Shown piece by piece: positions 26,299 through 34,471 of a stretch of DNA of 64,000 nt (its first letter is position 1; every line of letters starts with the position of its first letter). The translations under genes and the position numbers were made by a program. The notes below the pieces were generated by a model. That model was not told the origin of the DNA. It ran no database searches and saw only the letters and a list, made by a program, of their open reading frames with translations. This DNA is from Clostridia bacterium (GTDB lineage: Bacteria; Bacillota; Clostridia; Christensenellales; Aristaeellaceae): assembly GCA_017522345.1 (NCBI GenBank), contig JAFWZN010000086.1, positions 20,228 through 84,227 on the forward strand, written 5' to 3'.

Positions 26299-27672
26299 TT
26301 AGTCCTTCTTCTGAAGCTTTACCGCGTCTGCGATGCCGCCGATATATTTGCTGTCGTAGGCTTCCTGAGAAGATGCGAAGGGTCTGTCGTTCATAAGGAA
26401 ATTGACGTCCATGGGATTCGGACGGCCGGTTTCCTTCACACGCTTTTCAATCCACGCATCCATGCGCTTTTTGAGCGCTTCGACGATTTCGGGATTCTCG
26501 TCGGCAACGTTATGGTTTTCCTCGGGATCCTTGATTAAGTTGTAAAGCTCAAGCATGGGCTTAAAGTGGAAGTCGGGCTCAAGGGCTACAATCAGCTTCC
26601 ACTCGGGAGTGCGCCAGCCGTGCTTGCGCATCCACGTGCATTCGGTGATGTAGAACTCGGGCTCCGCCTCGCGCTTTTCGCCGTATACGAGGGGCATCAT
26701 GCTGCGTCCGTCGAAGGGCAGGCCGGTTTCAATGCCCATGATGTCAAGGAGCGTGGGGGTAACGTCTTTAAGCTGCATGTAGTCTTTTACGCGAACGCCG
26801 GCGGGCAGGTGATTTTTCCAAACGACCGCAAAGGGAACGACGAGGGTCGGATCGTACATGCCGTGGTGATCGAAATAGCAATCGTGATCGTAAAGCGTCT
26901 CGCCGTGATCGGATACAAATACCACGAGCGTATCCTCTTCAAGACCCAGCGCATGAAGCTTTTCAAGCATCTGGTTTATGCAGGTATCCATGTATGCGAC
27001 TGCGGAGTCGTACTGCGCGATGACGTAGTCGGGATTCGTGCATCCTTTGGGAACCCAGGAGCCGATGTAATCGCCGAAGGGCTTAAAGTCGTAAACCTTT
27101 TGCATGCGCTTGTCCTCGGGGTCAAACGCGTCGCCCTGGAAGAACATATCCTGGAAGGGCTGGGGCGCAAGATACGGAGAATGGGGATCCATATGGCGCA
27201 TGAAAAGGAAGAAGGGCGCATCTTCGCCTGCGAGTCTTTCAAGCTCGGGAATAGCCACTTCATTTAAGTTCATGGCCTTGTGGGCGCGTCCGTCGTCATG
27301 ATCGGGGCCCCAGCCGGGGAAGCCGATGTATTTGTCGTAGCCGCGTCCGGCAGCGTTTCCTTGAAAGCCGATGCAGGTGGTGTTGTAGCCGAGATCTTTA
27401 AGCATTTCGGCAAGCACCGGAACGCCGTCGGCGATCGCTCTCTGTGAAAGGCCTACCACGCCGGTTCCAAAGCAGTCGCGGCCGGTCAGCATGTTGGCGT
27501 AGCCGGGCGTGGTTGGAATGTGCGCGGAGAAGCAATTCTCGAAGGTAACGCCGCCTTCGCAGTATTTGCCGATGTGCGGGGTGGTCAGACGGTGGTAGCC
27601 GTACATGCTCATGTGGTCGCGGCGAAGGCTGTCAATGCCGAAAAACAGGATGTTCGGAAGCTTCTTTGCCAT
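26299..27672 (-). CDS. Sulfatase-family hydrolase with Thr in place of the catalytic Cys/Ser
   Basis: A 457-residue alkaline-phosphatase-superfamily protein without signal peptide. FFGIDSLRRDHMSMYG carries the first metal Asp, FVSDHGETLYDHDCYFDHHG the second metal group, and YNLIKDPEENHNV the sulfatase-like tail. At the place of the CxPxR maturation motif the sequence is T-T-P-G-Y (residues 54-58), so no formylglycine can form and the invariant Arg is absent. Thr nucleophiles occur in phosphodiesterase branches of the superfamily. It may therefore cleave phosphate or phosphonate esters rather than sulfate. The label 'sulfatase' is by fold only. Confidence 0.85.
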   Translation of the reverse strand: MAKKLPNILFFGIDSLRRDHMSMYGYHRLTTPHIGKYCEGGVTFENCFSAHIPTTPGYANMLTGRDCFGTGVVGLSQRAIADGVPVLAEMLKDLGYNTTCIGFQGNAAGRGYDKYIGFPGWGPDHDDGRAHKAMNLNEVAIPELERLAGEDAPFFLFMRHMDPHSPYLAPQPFQDMFFQGDAFDPEDKRMQKVYDFKPFGDYIGSWVPKGCTNPDYVIAQYDSAVAYMDTCINQMLEKLHALGLEEDTLVVFVSDHGETLYDHDCYFDHHGMYDPTLVVPFAVVWKNHLPAGVRVKDYMQLKDVTPTLLDIMGIETGLPFDGRSMMPLVYGEKREAEPEFYITECTWMRKHGWRTPEWKLIVALEPDFHFKPMLELYNLIKDPEENHNVADENPEIVEALKKRMDAWIEKRVKETGRPNPMDVNFLMNDRPFASSQEAYDSKYIGGIADAVKLQKKD

Positions 27673-27690
27673 GATGGTATCCCCCTCAAA

Positions 27691-28752
27691 TTATAAATCA
27701 TATACTCGATCGTCGTTTACATTTACGCGCTTTCCGTCCTTAGCGGACAGATAGCAGGAAAGAACGAGGCGAAGCGTGTCTCTTCCCTCTTCGGCTGTGC
27801 AGATGGGCGCTGCGCCGTTTAAGAACGCAGCCATCGGGCCCGCCTGATCCTTTAGGCGTTCGCCGTGCTGGGCAGGCGAAGGAATGCCGGAATCCGTCCA
27901 GCAGCTGTCGCCCTCCTTATACCAAACAAGGCCGGACATGCTTTCGTTTCTGGGAAGTTTCGTTGCGGGTGCGTCGCCGAAATACTGCTGTACCGAGCCG
28001 TTTTCCAGATAGATTTCGGTAGTAATCTCGGCAGCGTTTGTGGTAAAGGACAGGGAAATCTCTGCAATCATGCCGTTTGCATACTTGAAAAGGCATACGG
28101 CGTTGTCGTTGGGAATTTTGGGATTGACCATTGTAGACATTTCGCACATGACGGTTTCGGGCATGCCGAACATCCAGAGCATCAGATTGATCGGATGCGC
28201 GGAGTCGTCCGCAAAGATGTCTCGGTTCATTTTGGGATTTACGTGCCATGTGTTTTCAAAACCCGCCCATGTGTGAGTGGCAAGGCCGTGACGGCGGCGG
28301 AAAAGGCAGGTTTTTCCGAGTTCACCGCTTTTTACGATTTCGCGCATGCGTGCGTTCTGCGGGTCGGTTCGCATCTGCCAGCCCATCGTGAGGCGCACGC
28401 CGTTTTCGTTTACGGCGGAAACGATTCTGTCCGCCTCCTGCATGGTAAGCGATATGGGCTTATAGAGAATGACGTCCTTTTTGGCCTGAGCTGCCTTTTC
28501 GACGAGAGAAGCATGGAACGCGGTTTCGGAAGAAACGACGACGGCGTCGATGCCGGAAGCCAAAAGCGCTTCGGCGCTGTCAAACGCCTGAATGCCTGCG
28601 GGAAGCTTCTTAAGGGATGAATGAAGACGCTCTTTGTCGTGATCCCAAGCGCCGGTAACGGTTACGCCGTAGGTTTCGCTTTCGCGCATCCATTCGCCCG
28701 CGAAGGAGAAAACGTGCCCGTGCGCAAAGCCTAAAATGCCGACTTTTTTCAT
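27691..28752 (-). CDS. Gfo/Idh/MocA family oxidoreductase (3)
   Basis: A 353-residue, more divergent member. The N-terminal loop is GFAHGHVFSFAGEW rather than the classic GxGxxG, while LYKPISL retains the Lys-Pro of the active site. The C-terminal domain includes DDSAHPINLMLWMFGMP. The altered nucleotide loop is shared with some family members, so loss of cofactor binding is not implied. It lies between the isomerase and the Thr-type hydrolase genes. Confidence 0.88.
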   Translation of the reverse strand: MKKVGILGFAHGHVFSFAGEWMRESETYGVTVTGAWDHDKERLHSSLKKLPAGIQAFDSAEALLASGIDAVVVSSETAFHASLVEKAAQAKKDVILYKPISLTMQEADRIVSAVNENGVRLTMGWQMRTDPQNARMREIVKSGELGKTCLFRRRHGLATHTWAGFENTWHVNPKMNRDIFADDSAHPINLMLWMFGMPETVMCEMSTMVNPKIPNDNAVCLFKYANGMIAEISLSFTTNAAEITTEIYLENGSVQQYFGDAPATKLPRNESMSGLVWYKEGDSCWTDSGIPSPAQHGERLKDQAGPMAAFLNGAAPICTAEEGRDTLRLVLSCYLSAKDGKRVNVNDDRVYDL

Positions 28753-28764
28753 GGTGCACCTCTT

Positions 28765-29562
28765 TTATCTCGCGCCGAGAATTTTGAGTATCGCATTCAT
28801 GTAGCCGTAGCTTTCGCTGGCAATGGCCTGCGCCTGCTGAAGCGTCTGCTCGGGGCCGATGACTTCAAGGCATACGGGGCCTTCGTAGCCTGCGTCGGTT
28901 AAGGCTTTAAAATAGCCGTAAAGATTGATTTCGCCTCTGCCGCAGGCCTGATCGGCGGGTGCGCCGGGATTCGGGCCGGGGCCTTTGCAGTCGCGGATGT
29001 GAACGTGTCCCATGCGGCTGACAACGCTGGCAAGCGCATCCTCGGGTTTCTCGCCGGCTCTGTGAATGTGGCTGGGATCCATGTCGACGCCGAAGGAATC
29101 GAGATCGATCATTTCCATCGCGCGAATGGTGGTGGGTGTTGAATAGATTGAGGAATTCACGTGCGCCTTACAGCAGAGCTTTACGCCGTATTCCTTGGCG
29201 AGCTTTGCGCGGGCGGTCAGAGTTTCAACAGCCTTGAGGAAATCCTCCTCCACGTCGCTCTTTCCGCCGGGGCCTACGTTTACAACGGGAATGCCCAAAT
29301 ACTGCGCGGCCTTGAATGCCTTGGTTAAGCGATCTTCGTCAAGGGATGCGACCTCCATGCTCAGAAGCTGTACGCCCGCTTCCATAGCGGCAGCTTTTAC
29401 GAGGGGCGCTTCGGTCTCCCATGCGTCGAGCACGATGTGTTCGCACATGCCCTGAATGGCGGAAAGTTCGCACCCGTCGTATCCGGCAAGCTTGATGGCC
29501 TTGAATGCGGTTTTTACATCAACCGCTTTGAAAAGAACCGTGTTGATACCAAGTTTCAGCAT
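28765..29562 (-). CDS. Sugar phosphate isomerase/epimerase (TIM barrel, AP endonuclease 2 fold)
   Basis: A 265-residue xylose-isomerase-like TIM barrel. Metal-binding or catalytic positions are visible as MEVASL, VDMDPSHIHRAG, VHIRDCKG and CLEVIG. Such enzymes act as sugar or inosose isomerases, epimerases or dehydratases, usually next to Gfo/Idh/MocA enzymes as here. The ATG at 29562 is chosen because GGGAGG lies nine bases upstream and the longer in-frame version reaches into the promoter. It is the first gene of the catabolic island. Confidence 0.9.
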   Translation of the reverse strand: MLKLGINTVLFKAVDVKTAFKAIKLAGYDGCELSAIQGMCEHIVLDAWETEAPLVKAAAMEAGVQLLSMEVASLDEDRLTKAFKAAQYLGIPVVNVGPGGKSDVEEDFLKAVETLTARAKLAKEYGVKLCCKAHVNSSIYSTPTTIRAMEMIDLDSFGVDMDPSHIHRAGEKPEDALASVVSRMGHVHIRDCKGPGPNPGAPADQACGRGEINLYGYFKALTDAGYEGPVCLEVIGPEQTLQQAQAIASESYGYMNAILKILGAR

Positions 29563-29617
29563 GTTTTGTATCCTCCCTGATATATGAATGTATTTTAATT
29601 TCAAACGATGCGTCATT

Positions 29618-29646
29618 ATTATACAATATGCATTTTCCGCTTTCAA
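29618..29646 (-). promoter_or_regulatory. Sigma-A promoter of the catabolic island
   Basis: On the minus strand TTGAAA (29646-29641), a 17-base spacer and TATAAT (29623-29618). About 50 bases separate it from the isomerase start. Confidence 0.75.
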
Positions 29647-29722
29647 GCAAAACGCAAAATTTGTGTTCGGATTTTATCAAATTGCCGCCTTTTATGCGCT
29701 TGACAAGTGCGGATTTTGCAAA

Positions 29723-29760
29723 ATGAAGCGCACGGCATTTTTACGCGCCGTGCGCTTCAT
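29723..29760 (-). terminator. Terminator after the URO-D-like gene
   Basis: ATGAAGCGCACGGC (29723-29736) pairs perfectly with GCCGTGCGCTTCAT (29747-29760), a 14-bp stem. On the minus strand it is followed by TTTGCAAAAT. It separates the maturase operon from the island promoter. Confidence 0.75.
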
Positions 29761-29763
29761 CAA

Positions 29764-30696
29764 TTATTCATAATTTCGGTATTTCTTCCAAATATCAAGA
29801 ACCAGCTGATATCTTTCAAGCGGCAGACCCTTGAAGGGGATGTTTGAAGTAGCGAAGATGTAGCCTCCGCCGGGCTTTGCGTGCGTGAGGCAATATTCGC
29901 AGGAATCGATCACATCCTGCTCGGAGCCGGTCTGCATATGGGCGCAATGCACGTTTCCGCAAAGGGCAACCTTCCCCTTCGTGATTTCCTTTACTTCCCT
30001 TATATCCACGCCCGCCATCGGGTCGATGGAGTGAAGCGCGTGGGGATTCGTCCAAATAAGCTGATCGAGAATGGGCATGATGTTTCCGTCAGTATGCTTG
30101 ATTGCGTACCCGCCCTGAGCGCGGATATCGTCGATTATGCGCTTCAAGTAAGGCGTTACGAAGCGCGCAAACATCTTGGGCGACAAAAACGGTCCCATGT
30201 TGAAGCAGTAATCGCTGCAGAGAATAAAACCGTCAAAGCCGCCTTTCAGGAGCTTGCGGTTTCTATTTATGGCGTTTAAGCACATTTCCTCCGCTTGTCT
30301 GTCAACTGCTTCCGGGTCGTCGGCGATATTGTACGCAAGCGCCTCCATGCCGTTTCCGTCGGGAATGGCAAACGTGCCGTCGCCGTGCGTTAAAAGCATA
30401 AAGCGGTCGGATGTGATTTCTTTGATGATCTGAGCCGTTTTCATCAGGTGTTCATCGCTTAAATAATGAAGGCAGATTGCATCGTGCTCAAGACATGTAT
30501 AAACCTTGACAAGATATTCCGCGTTTTCATAAAGCTTTTTGTCAATTTCTCCTTCCGAAAGGCCGTAAAGCTCGTCCTCCCTCAGAAAATCTTTGCCCAT
30601 AAGCTCATTGGCGAGCTGAAACTCCAATTCAAACGTCGGTACGCGGTCGGGCGTTCCAAGATTAAGCGCGCAGATAAACCTCTCTTTCGGCGTCAT
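29764..30696 (-). CDS. Uroporphyrinogen decarboxylase-family protein, probable methyltransferase
   Basis: A 310-residue TIM-barrel protein of the URO-D/MtaA superfamily. MTPKERFICALNLGTPDRVP is the usual start of the non-heme branch, which contains corrinoid-dependent methyltransferases. IKHTDGNIMPILDQL and KVALCGNVHC fit that branch; the zinc-type Cys/His set looks possible (HTDGN, CGNVHC). Haem synthesis genes are absent from the window, arguing against true HemE. The ATG at 30696 has AGGAAGGA upstream. It is 17 bases behind the sulfatase maturase gene, so both are one operon. Substrate unknown. Confidence 0.85.
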   Translation of the reverse strand: MTPKERFICALNLGTPDRVPTFELEFQLANELMGKDFLREDELYGLSEGEIDKKLYENAEYLVKVYTCLEHDAICLHYLSDEHLMKTAQIIKEITSDRFMLLTHGDGTFAIPDGNGMEALAYNIADDPEAVDRQAEEMCLNAINRNRKLLKGGFDGFILCSDYCFNMGPFLSPKMFARFVTPYLKRIIDDIRAQGGYAIKHTDGNIMPILDQLIWTNPHALHSIDPMAGVDIREVKEITKGKVALCGNVHCAHMQTGSEQDVIDSCEYCLTHAKPGGGYIFATSNIPFKGLPLERYQLVLDIWKKYRNYE

Positions 30697-30713
30697 GGCA
30701 GTCCTTCCTCTCT

Positions 30714-31814
30714 TTATCGGATGAGTCTTGCAAGGTTTCTCAAATCTTCGCCGCATGCTTCAAAGAACATTCTGTAGCTTTCGCAGTAACGGCTCTTTCC
30801 GGGTCTGTTCATTTCGTCAAAGGGCTCGCGATCGCGCCTGCATCCGCCGCGGCACAGAGAATAATGGCGGCAGACGCGGCAGTCCGGATGCATATACACG
30901 GACGTCGAGACAAATTCCTGCGCCTTCTTGGATTTCAGCATCGTTCTGAAATCATCAAATGCGATGTTTCCAAGCTTCCATTTGTCCAATACGTAAAAAT
31001 CACAGGGATAAACGTCGCCGTTTCCCTCGATGACGAAATAGCAGGTGCAGCGGCCCGTCATGGAGCAGCTTTCGGGACGCCGGCCCTTGAGCATCTGAAC
31101 ATAATTGTCAAACGCGCGAACGCTAACGTATTCGCCGTTTTGAATATCTCTTAAATAAAGCCGGAATGTTTCAATCAGGAAGCGCCCGTAGTTTTCGGGA
31201 CTTGGCGAAAACAGGCGCTCCTTAAGGTCGAAGTCATCAATACAGGGAATAAACTGAAGATACTTAAAACGGCGGATCGCTTCGTATGTCTCCGTTGGAT
31301 GAGATGCGACATCGTCGTTTACAACGCACAGGATATTGAATTCAGCGCCGTGCCGCTGGAATCGTTCAGCGGTTTCAAGCGTTCTATCATAGGTTCCATT
31401 GCCTTGGGCGTCTTTTCTGTATTGATCGTGCAGATTTTTACATCCGTCAAGAGACAGGCCGACCAGAAACCGGTTTTCAGCAAGAAATTCCGCCCACTCG
31501 TCGTCGATCAGACCGCCGTTTGTCTGGATGCTGTTAAAGACCTGAAGACCGCGATTGTGCTTTTTTTCAAGACGGATTAATTCTCTGTAGAAGTCGAGCC
31601 CGGCAAGCGTAGGCTCGCCGCCCTGAAAAGCAAAGGCTACGCTGCCTTCTGCGTAAAGCATTGCGCGTTTTACGAGGGATTCAAGGGTTTCAAACGTCAT
31701 ACTGCCGTAATTGGGAACAGAACGGTTGTTCATAACGTCTGCATAGAAGCAGTATTTGCACCTGTACTGGCATGCGCCGGACGCAGGCTTGATAAGCAGT
31801 GAAATGGGCGGCAA
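30714..31814 (-). CDS. Anaerobic sulfatase-maturating enzyme (radical SAM, SPASM domain)
   Basis: A 366-residue radical SAM enzyme that converts the sulfatase Cys (or Ser) to formylglycine without oxygen. The radical SAM cluster motif is C-x3-C-x2-C at residues 15, 19 and 22 (CQYRCKYC). QGGEPTLAGLDFYREL follows, then the SPASM region with CTCYFVIEGNGDVYPCDFYV and CRVCRHYSLCRGGCRR. The start is the TTG at 31814: GGGAGG lies eight bases upstream and the resulting PPISLLIKPASGAC matches known anSMEs. A longer frame from an ATG at 31847 would begin inside the -10 box. It should mature the sulfatase at 21894. Confidence 0.95.
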   Translation of the reverse strand: MPPISLLIKPASGACQYRCKYCFYADVMNNRSVPNYGSMTFETLESLVKRAMLYAEGSVAFAFQGGEPTLAGLDFYRELIRLEKKHNRGLQVFNSIQTNGGLIDDEWAEFLAENRFLVGLSLDGCKNLHDQYRKDAQGNGTYDRTLETAERFQRHGAEFNILCVVNDDVASHPTETYEAIRRFKYLQFIPCIDDFDLKERLFSPSPENYGRFLIETFRLYLRDIQNGEYVSVRAFDNYVQMLKGRRPESCSMTGRCTCYFVIEGNGDVYPCDFYVLDKWKLGNIAFDDFRTMLKSKKAQEFVSTSVYMHPDCRVCRHYSLCRGGCRRDREPFDEMNRPGKSRYCESYRMFFEACGEDLRNLARLIR

Positions 31815-31845
31815 AGCATATTCCTCCCGAATGTATGATAGATTC

Positions 31846-31874
31846 ATTATACAATTACACTTTATTTATGTCAA
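31846..31874 (-). promoter_or_regulatory. Perfect-consensus sigma-A promoter for the maturase operon
   Basis: On the minus strand TTGACA (31874-31869), 17 bases, TATAAT (31851-31846). Both hexamers match consensus exactly. The predicted leader before the TTG start is only about 25 bases. Confidence 0.85.
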
Positions 31875-31876
31875 AC

Positions 31877-31903
31877 AAAAAGCGCGTCCGCTAAAAGACG
31901 CGC
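31877..31903 (-). terminator. Terminator of spoIVA
   Basis: The minus strand reads GCGCGTC-TTTTAGCG-GACGCGC followed by TTTTTG, starting eight bases past the spoIVA stop codon. Confidence 0.8.
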
Positions 31904-31910
31904 AAACAGC

Positions 31911-33389
31911 CTATAGAAGTATGCAGATGAATCCGCCGTTCCCTTCGTTTATGATTTTGGATAATGTCTTTTGAACCTTTATGCGGATATCATCTGGCAT
32001 GCGCATGAGCTTTCCGGAGAGTCCTTCCCTGACAAGCTCGCTCAATGAACGCCCGAAAATTTCCGTCTCCCACAGGCTCTTGGGATCGTTTTCAAAGCCG
32101 CTTAAAAGATCCCTGACCAATTCTTCCGACTGCTTTTCCGTGCCGACGATCGGGCTGACTTCCGTTTGAATGTCCACGCGGATCATGTGAAGGCTCGGAG
32201 CGCCCGCCTTGAGCTTTACGCCGAAGCGGCTGCCCTGCTTTACAATCTGAGGTTCCTCCAGCGTCAGCTCGTTCATTTCCGGCGCAACCAATCCGTAGCC
32301 CGTCGCCTCTACGCTCTCAAGCGCGTCTTTCACGCGGTCGTACTTTTTCTTTGCGTCCACAAGCTCCTTCATAAGCTTTAAAAGATGCTCTTCACCGTCT
32401 ACATTCTGACCGCTGGCTTCTCCGAGAATTCTGAAAAACAAGCCGTCTGCAAGCGCGGTTTTCATTTCGATGCTTCCATTGCTTAAGTGAATGCCGGTTG
32501 GGCGGATTTCGTCAATATATTCGCTTTCGGAAAGGCGACTGATCAGATCCTCGTAATCGCGAACGTGCGAAAGGCCGCGGGAGGAGGTTTGGATGGAGTC
32601 CATGATGCTTTCGTGTAAATAGTGGTTTCCGTCGAGCGCGCCGAGCCATGCGGGCAAATCCAGATGAATCTCGGTCAGCGGGAATTCAAACAATATGCTT
32701 TCGAGGATTTTGTTTATGTCGCTTTCAGACATGGTTTCGGCGTTTAACGATATCACGGGCACGGCGTATTTCTTTGAGAGCTTTTCTCTTAAATCCCTCG
32801 ATTCCTGAGAAGCTGGGCGCGCGGTGTTTAAGAGAATCACATACGGCTTATTCAGGGCTTGAAGCTCCTTTATCGCTCGTTCCTCCGCTTCCTCATAGGC
32901 GCGCCTTTCAAGATCAGTGAAGCTTCCGTCGGTGGTTACGACAAGTCCCACGGTCGAATGCTCCTCAATAACCTTTTTCGTGCCGATTTCTGCTGCGGTT
33001 TCAAGGGGAATATCATGATCGAACCACGGCGTTCTGACCATACGCGTATCTCCGTTGTCGTTTGCGCCGAGAACGCCGTCGATTAGGTAGCCAACGCAGT
33101 CGATCAGCCTTACGCGAAACGACGCATTATCTTTTAAATGGATTTCCGCCGCCTGTGCAGGCACAAAGCGCGGCTCTACCGTCGTAATGGTCTTTCCTGC
33201 GCCGGAAACGGGCAGTTCGTCTATTGCGCGGTCGCGCCGGGCGCTTTCCTCCATGTTCGGAAGCACCGAAAGCTCCATAAAGCGTTTAATAAAGGTTGAT
33301 TTTCCGGTGCGCACCGGGCCGACGACGCCGATATATATGTCGCCGCCTGAACGATTGGCAATGTCCGAATACAGATTCGTTTGATTCAT
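31911..33389 (-). CDS. spoIVA: Stage IV sporulation protein A, spore coat morphogenetic ATPase
   Basis: A 492-residue protein that polymerises on the forespore surface with ATP hydrolysis and forms the base of the spore coat. The N-terminus MNQTNLYSDIANRSGGDIYI and the P-loop GPVRTGKST are diagnostic. The length matches the Bacillus protein. GGAGG precedes the ATG at 33389. It is monocistronic, closed by the terminator at 31877. A candidate sigma-E promoter lies upstream. Confidence 0.97.
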   Translation of the reverse strand: MNQTNLYSDIANRSGGDIYIGVVGPVRTGKSTFIKRFMELSVLPNMEESARRDRAIDELPVSGAGKTITTVEPRFVPAQAAEIHLKDNASFRVRLIDCVGYLIDGVLGANDNGDTRMVRTPWFDHDIPLETAAEIGTKKVIEEHSTVGLVVTTDGSFTDLERRAYEEAEERAIKELQALNKPYVILLNTARPASQESRDLREKLSKKYAVPVISLNAETMSESDINKILESILFEFPLTEIHLDLPAWLGALDGNHYLHESIMDSIQTSSRGLSHVRDYEDLISRLSESEYIDEIRPTGIHLSNGSIEMKTALADGLFFRILGEASGQNVDGEEHLLKLMKELVDAKKKYDRVKDALESVEATGYGLVAPEMNELTLEEPQIVKQGSRFGVKLKAGAPSLHMIRVDIQTEVSPIVGTEKQSEELVRDLLSGFENDPKSLWETEIFGRSLSELVREGLSGKLMRMPDDIRIKVQKTLSKIINEGNGGFICILL

Positions 33390-33423
33390 TAAAATGCCTC
33401 CGCTTTCTGATTCGTTCTGCCTA

Positions 33424-33452
33424 AGCCTATGAAAGGGAAAGCCTGCGTATTC
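33424..33452 (-). promoter_or_regulatory. Candidate sigma-E promoter of spoIVA
   Basis: On the minus strand GAATAC (33452-33447), 15 bases, CATAGGCT (33431-33424). The -10 keeps CATA and the final T of the sigma-E consensus CATACAnT, and the -35 keeps ATA. spoIVA is sigma-E controlled in Bacillus. The match is partial. Confidence 0.4.
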
Positions 33453-33478
33453 TTAAAGGACGGGCTTGTTTTCTTCTA

Positions 33479-33507
33479 TTGCGCCGGAGGGGAAAATCAT
33501 GTATAAT
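33479..33507 (+). promoter_or_regulatory. Sigma-A-like promoter of the sortase operon
   Basis: TTGCGC (33479-33484), 17 bases, TATAAT (33502-33507). The -10 is perfect and the -35 keeps TTG. Confidence 0.55.
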
Positions 33508-33535
33508 AGAAGCAAGTTTATGCCCGGAGGCAAGT

Positions 33536-34450
33536 ATGAAGGAAGCTAAGAACATAAAGAAAAAAAGAAAAAAGGCGGCGAGCGTGAATACGCTGCTTGT
33601 TTTGCTGTGCGTTCTTCTTTTGATCGTTGCAGGACTTTATATTATACGGTTCTATACGCTTCGTAACGACACGAAGAGGGATAATGAACGGTTATCGGAT
33701 ATGTACAGAGAGGCTAACGATAAACCTGTAATCGAGTCTATGGTATCGGATGCACCGGTAGATGGAAACGCGAATGCGGGAAATGTGACGGAAAACGAGC
33801 CGATTATCATAACCTATCCACGTCCGCCCGAGGAAATTGCCCCGGCGTTTATGAAAGCATATGAGATCAATCCTGATGTCGTCGGTTTCCTTCATGTACC
33901 TCAAAGGACGGTTGACGATATTGAGCTCTTCGTAGTTAAAAGGGATAATGCGTATTATCTAAACCACGATTTCTATGGTGAAGAAAAAAAGAGCGGAACG
34001 CTGTTTTTGGATGAAGTAAACGCTATATGGCCGCAGGATCAGCACTTGATCATCTACGGACACAATATGAAGGACGGAACTATGTTCGCTCGCCTGCCCA
34101 GATACAAGTCGATCGAATATGCTTATAACAATCCGTTTGTGTATTTCGATACGCTCTATGAAAAGGGAAGCTATGTCGTATTGGCTGCGATTCGCCTGCC
34201 CGCCGGCGAAATGCTGACGGAAGGGTTTAACTTAAGAACGTTTACCTTCGGAGAGACGAGCTTTAAGTCCTTCATGTACGATGTGCGCGAACGCGCCTTG
34301 TATGTAACCAATGTGGGCGTTAACGAAGACGATCAGCTTTTATCGCTTGTCACCTGCGCCTACAATGAGGACGACGAACGCTTTTTGCTGATTACCCGGC
34401 GAATCCGCGAAAATGAAACGGAAGAGGAACTCAAGCAAAAGATCAGATAA
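33536..34450 (+). CDS. Class B sortase
   Basis: A 304-residue membrane-anchored transpeptidase. A basic start (KKKRKK) and one helix (residues 17-38) are followed by the catalytic barrel: His176 in YGHNMKDGTMF, Cys274 in LSLVTCAY and Arg282 in DERFLLITRR, which is the full class B triad arrangement. Sortases of this class attach specialised surface proteins or spore and pilus components. No gene with a recognisable sorting signal is in the window, so it is an orphan here. The ATG at 33536 has GGAGG five bases upstream. The next two genes follow closely. Confidence 0.92.
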   Translation: MKEAKNIKKKRKKAASVNTLLVLLCVLLLIVAGLYIIRFYTLRNDTKRDNERLSDMYREANDKPVIESMVSDAPVDGNANAGNVTENEPIIITYPRPPEEIAPAFMKAYEINPDVVGFLHVPQRTVDDIELFVVKRDNAYYLNHDFYGEEKKSGTLFLDEVNAIWPQDQHLIIYGHNMKDGTMFARLPRYKSIEYAYNNPFVYFDTLYEKGSYVVLAAIRLPAGEMLTEGFNLRTFTFGETSFKSFMYDVRERALYVTNVGVNEDDQLLSLVTCAYNEDDERFLLITRRIRENETEEELKQKIR

Positions 34451-34471
34451 TATACGTTAGGATGTGAAAAT

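Noticed and set aside
26566..27267. Open frame of 233 codons opposite the Thr-type hydrolase gene
   Set aside because: It mirrors codon bias of the real gene; no start signal or domain.
29764..30696. True uroporphyrinogen decarboxylase (HemE)
   Set aside because: The N-terminal pattern and context match the methyltransferase-like branch, and no haem genes are nearby.
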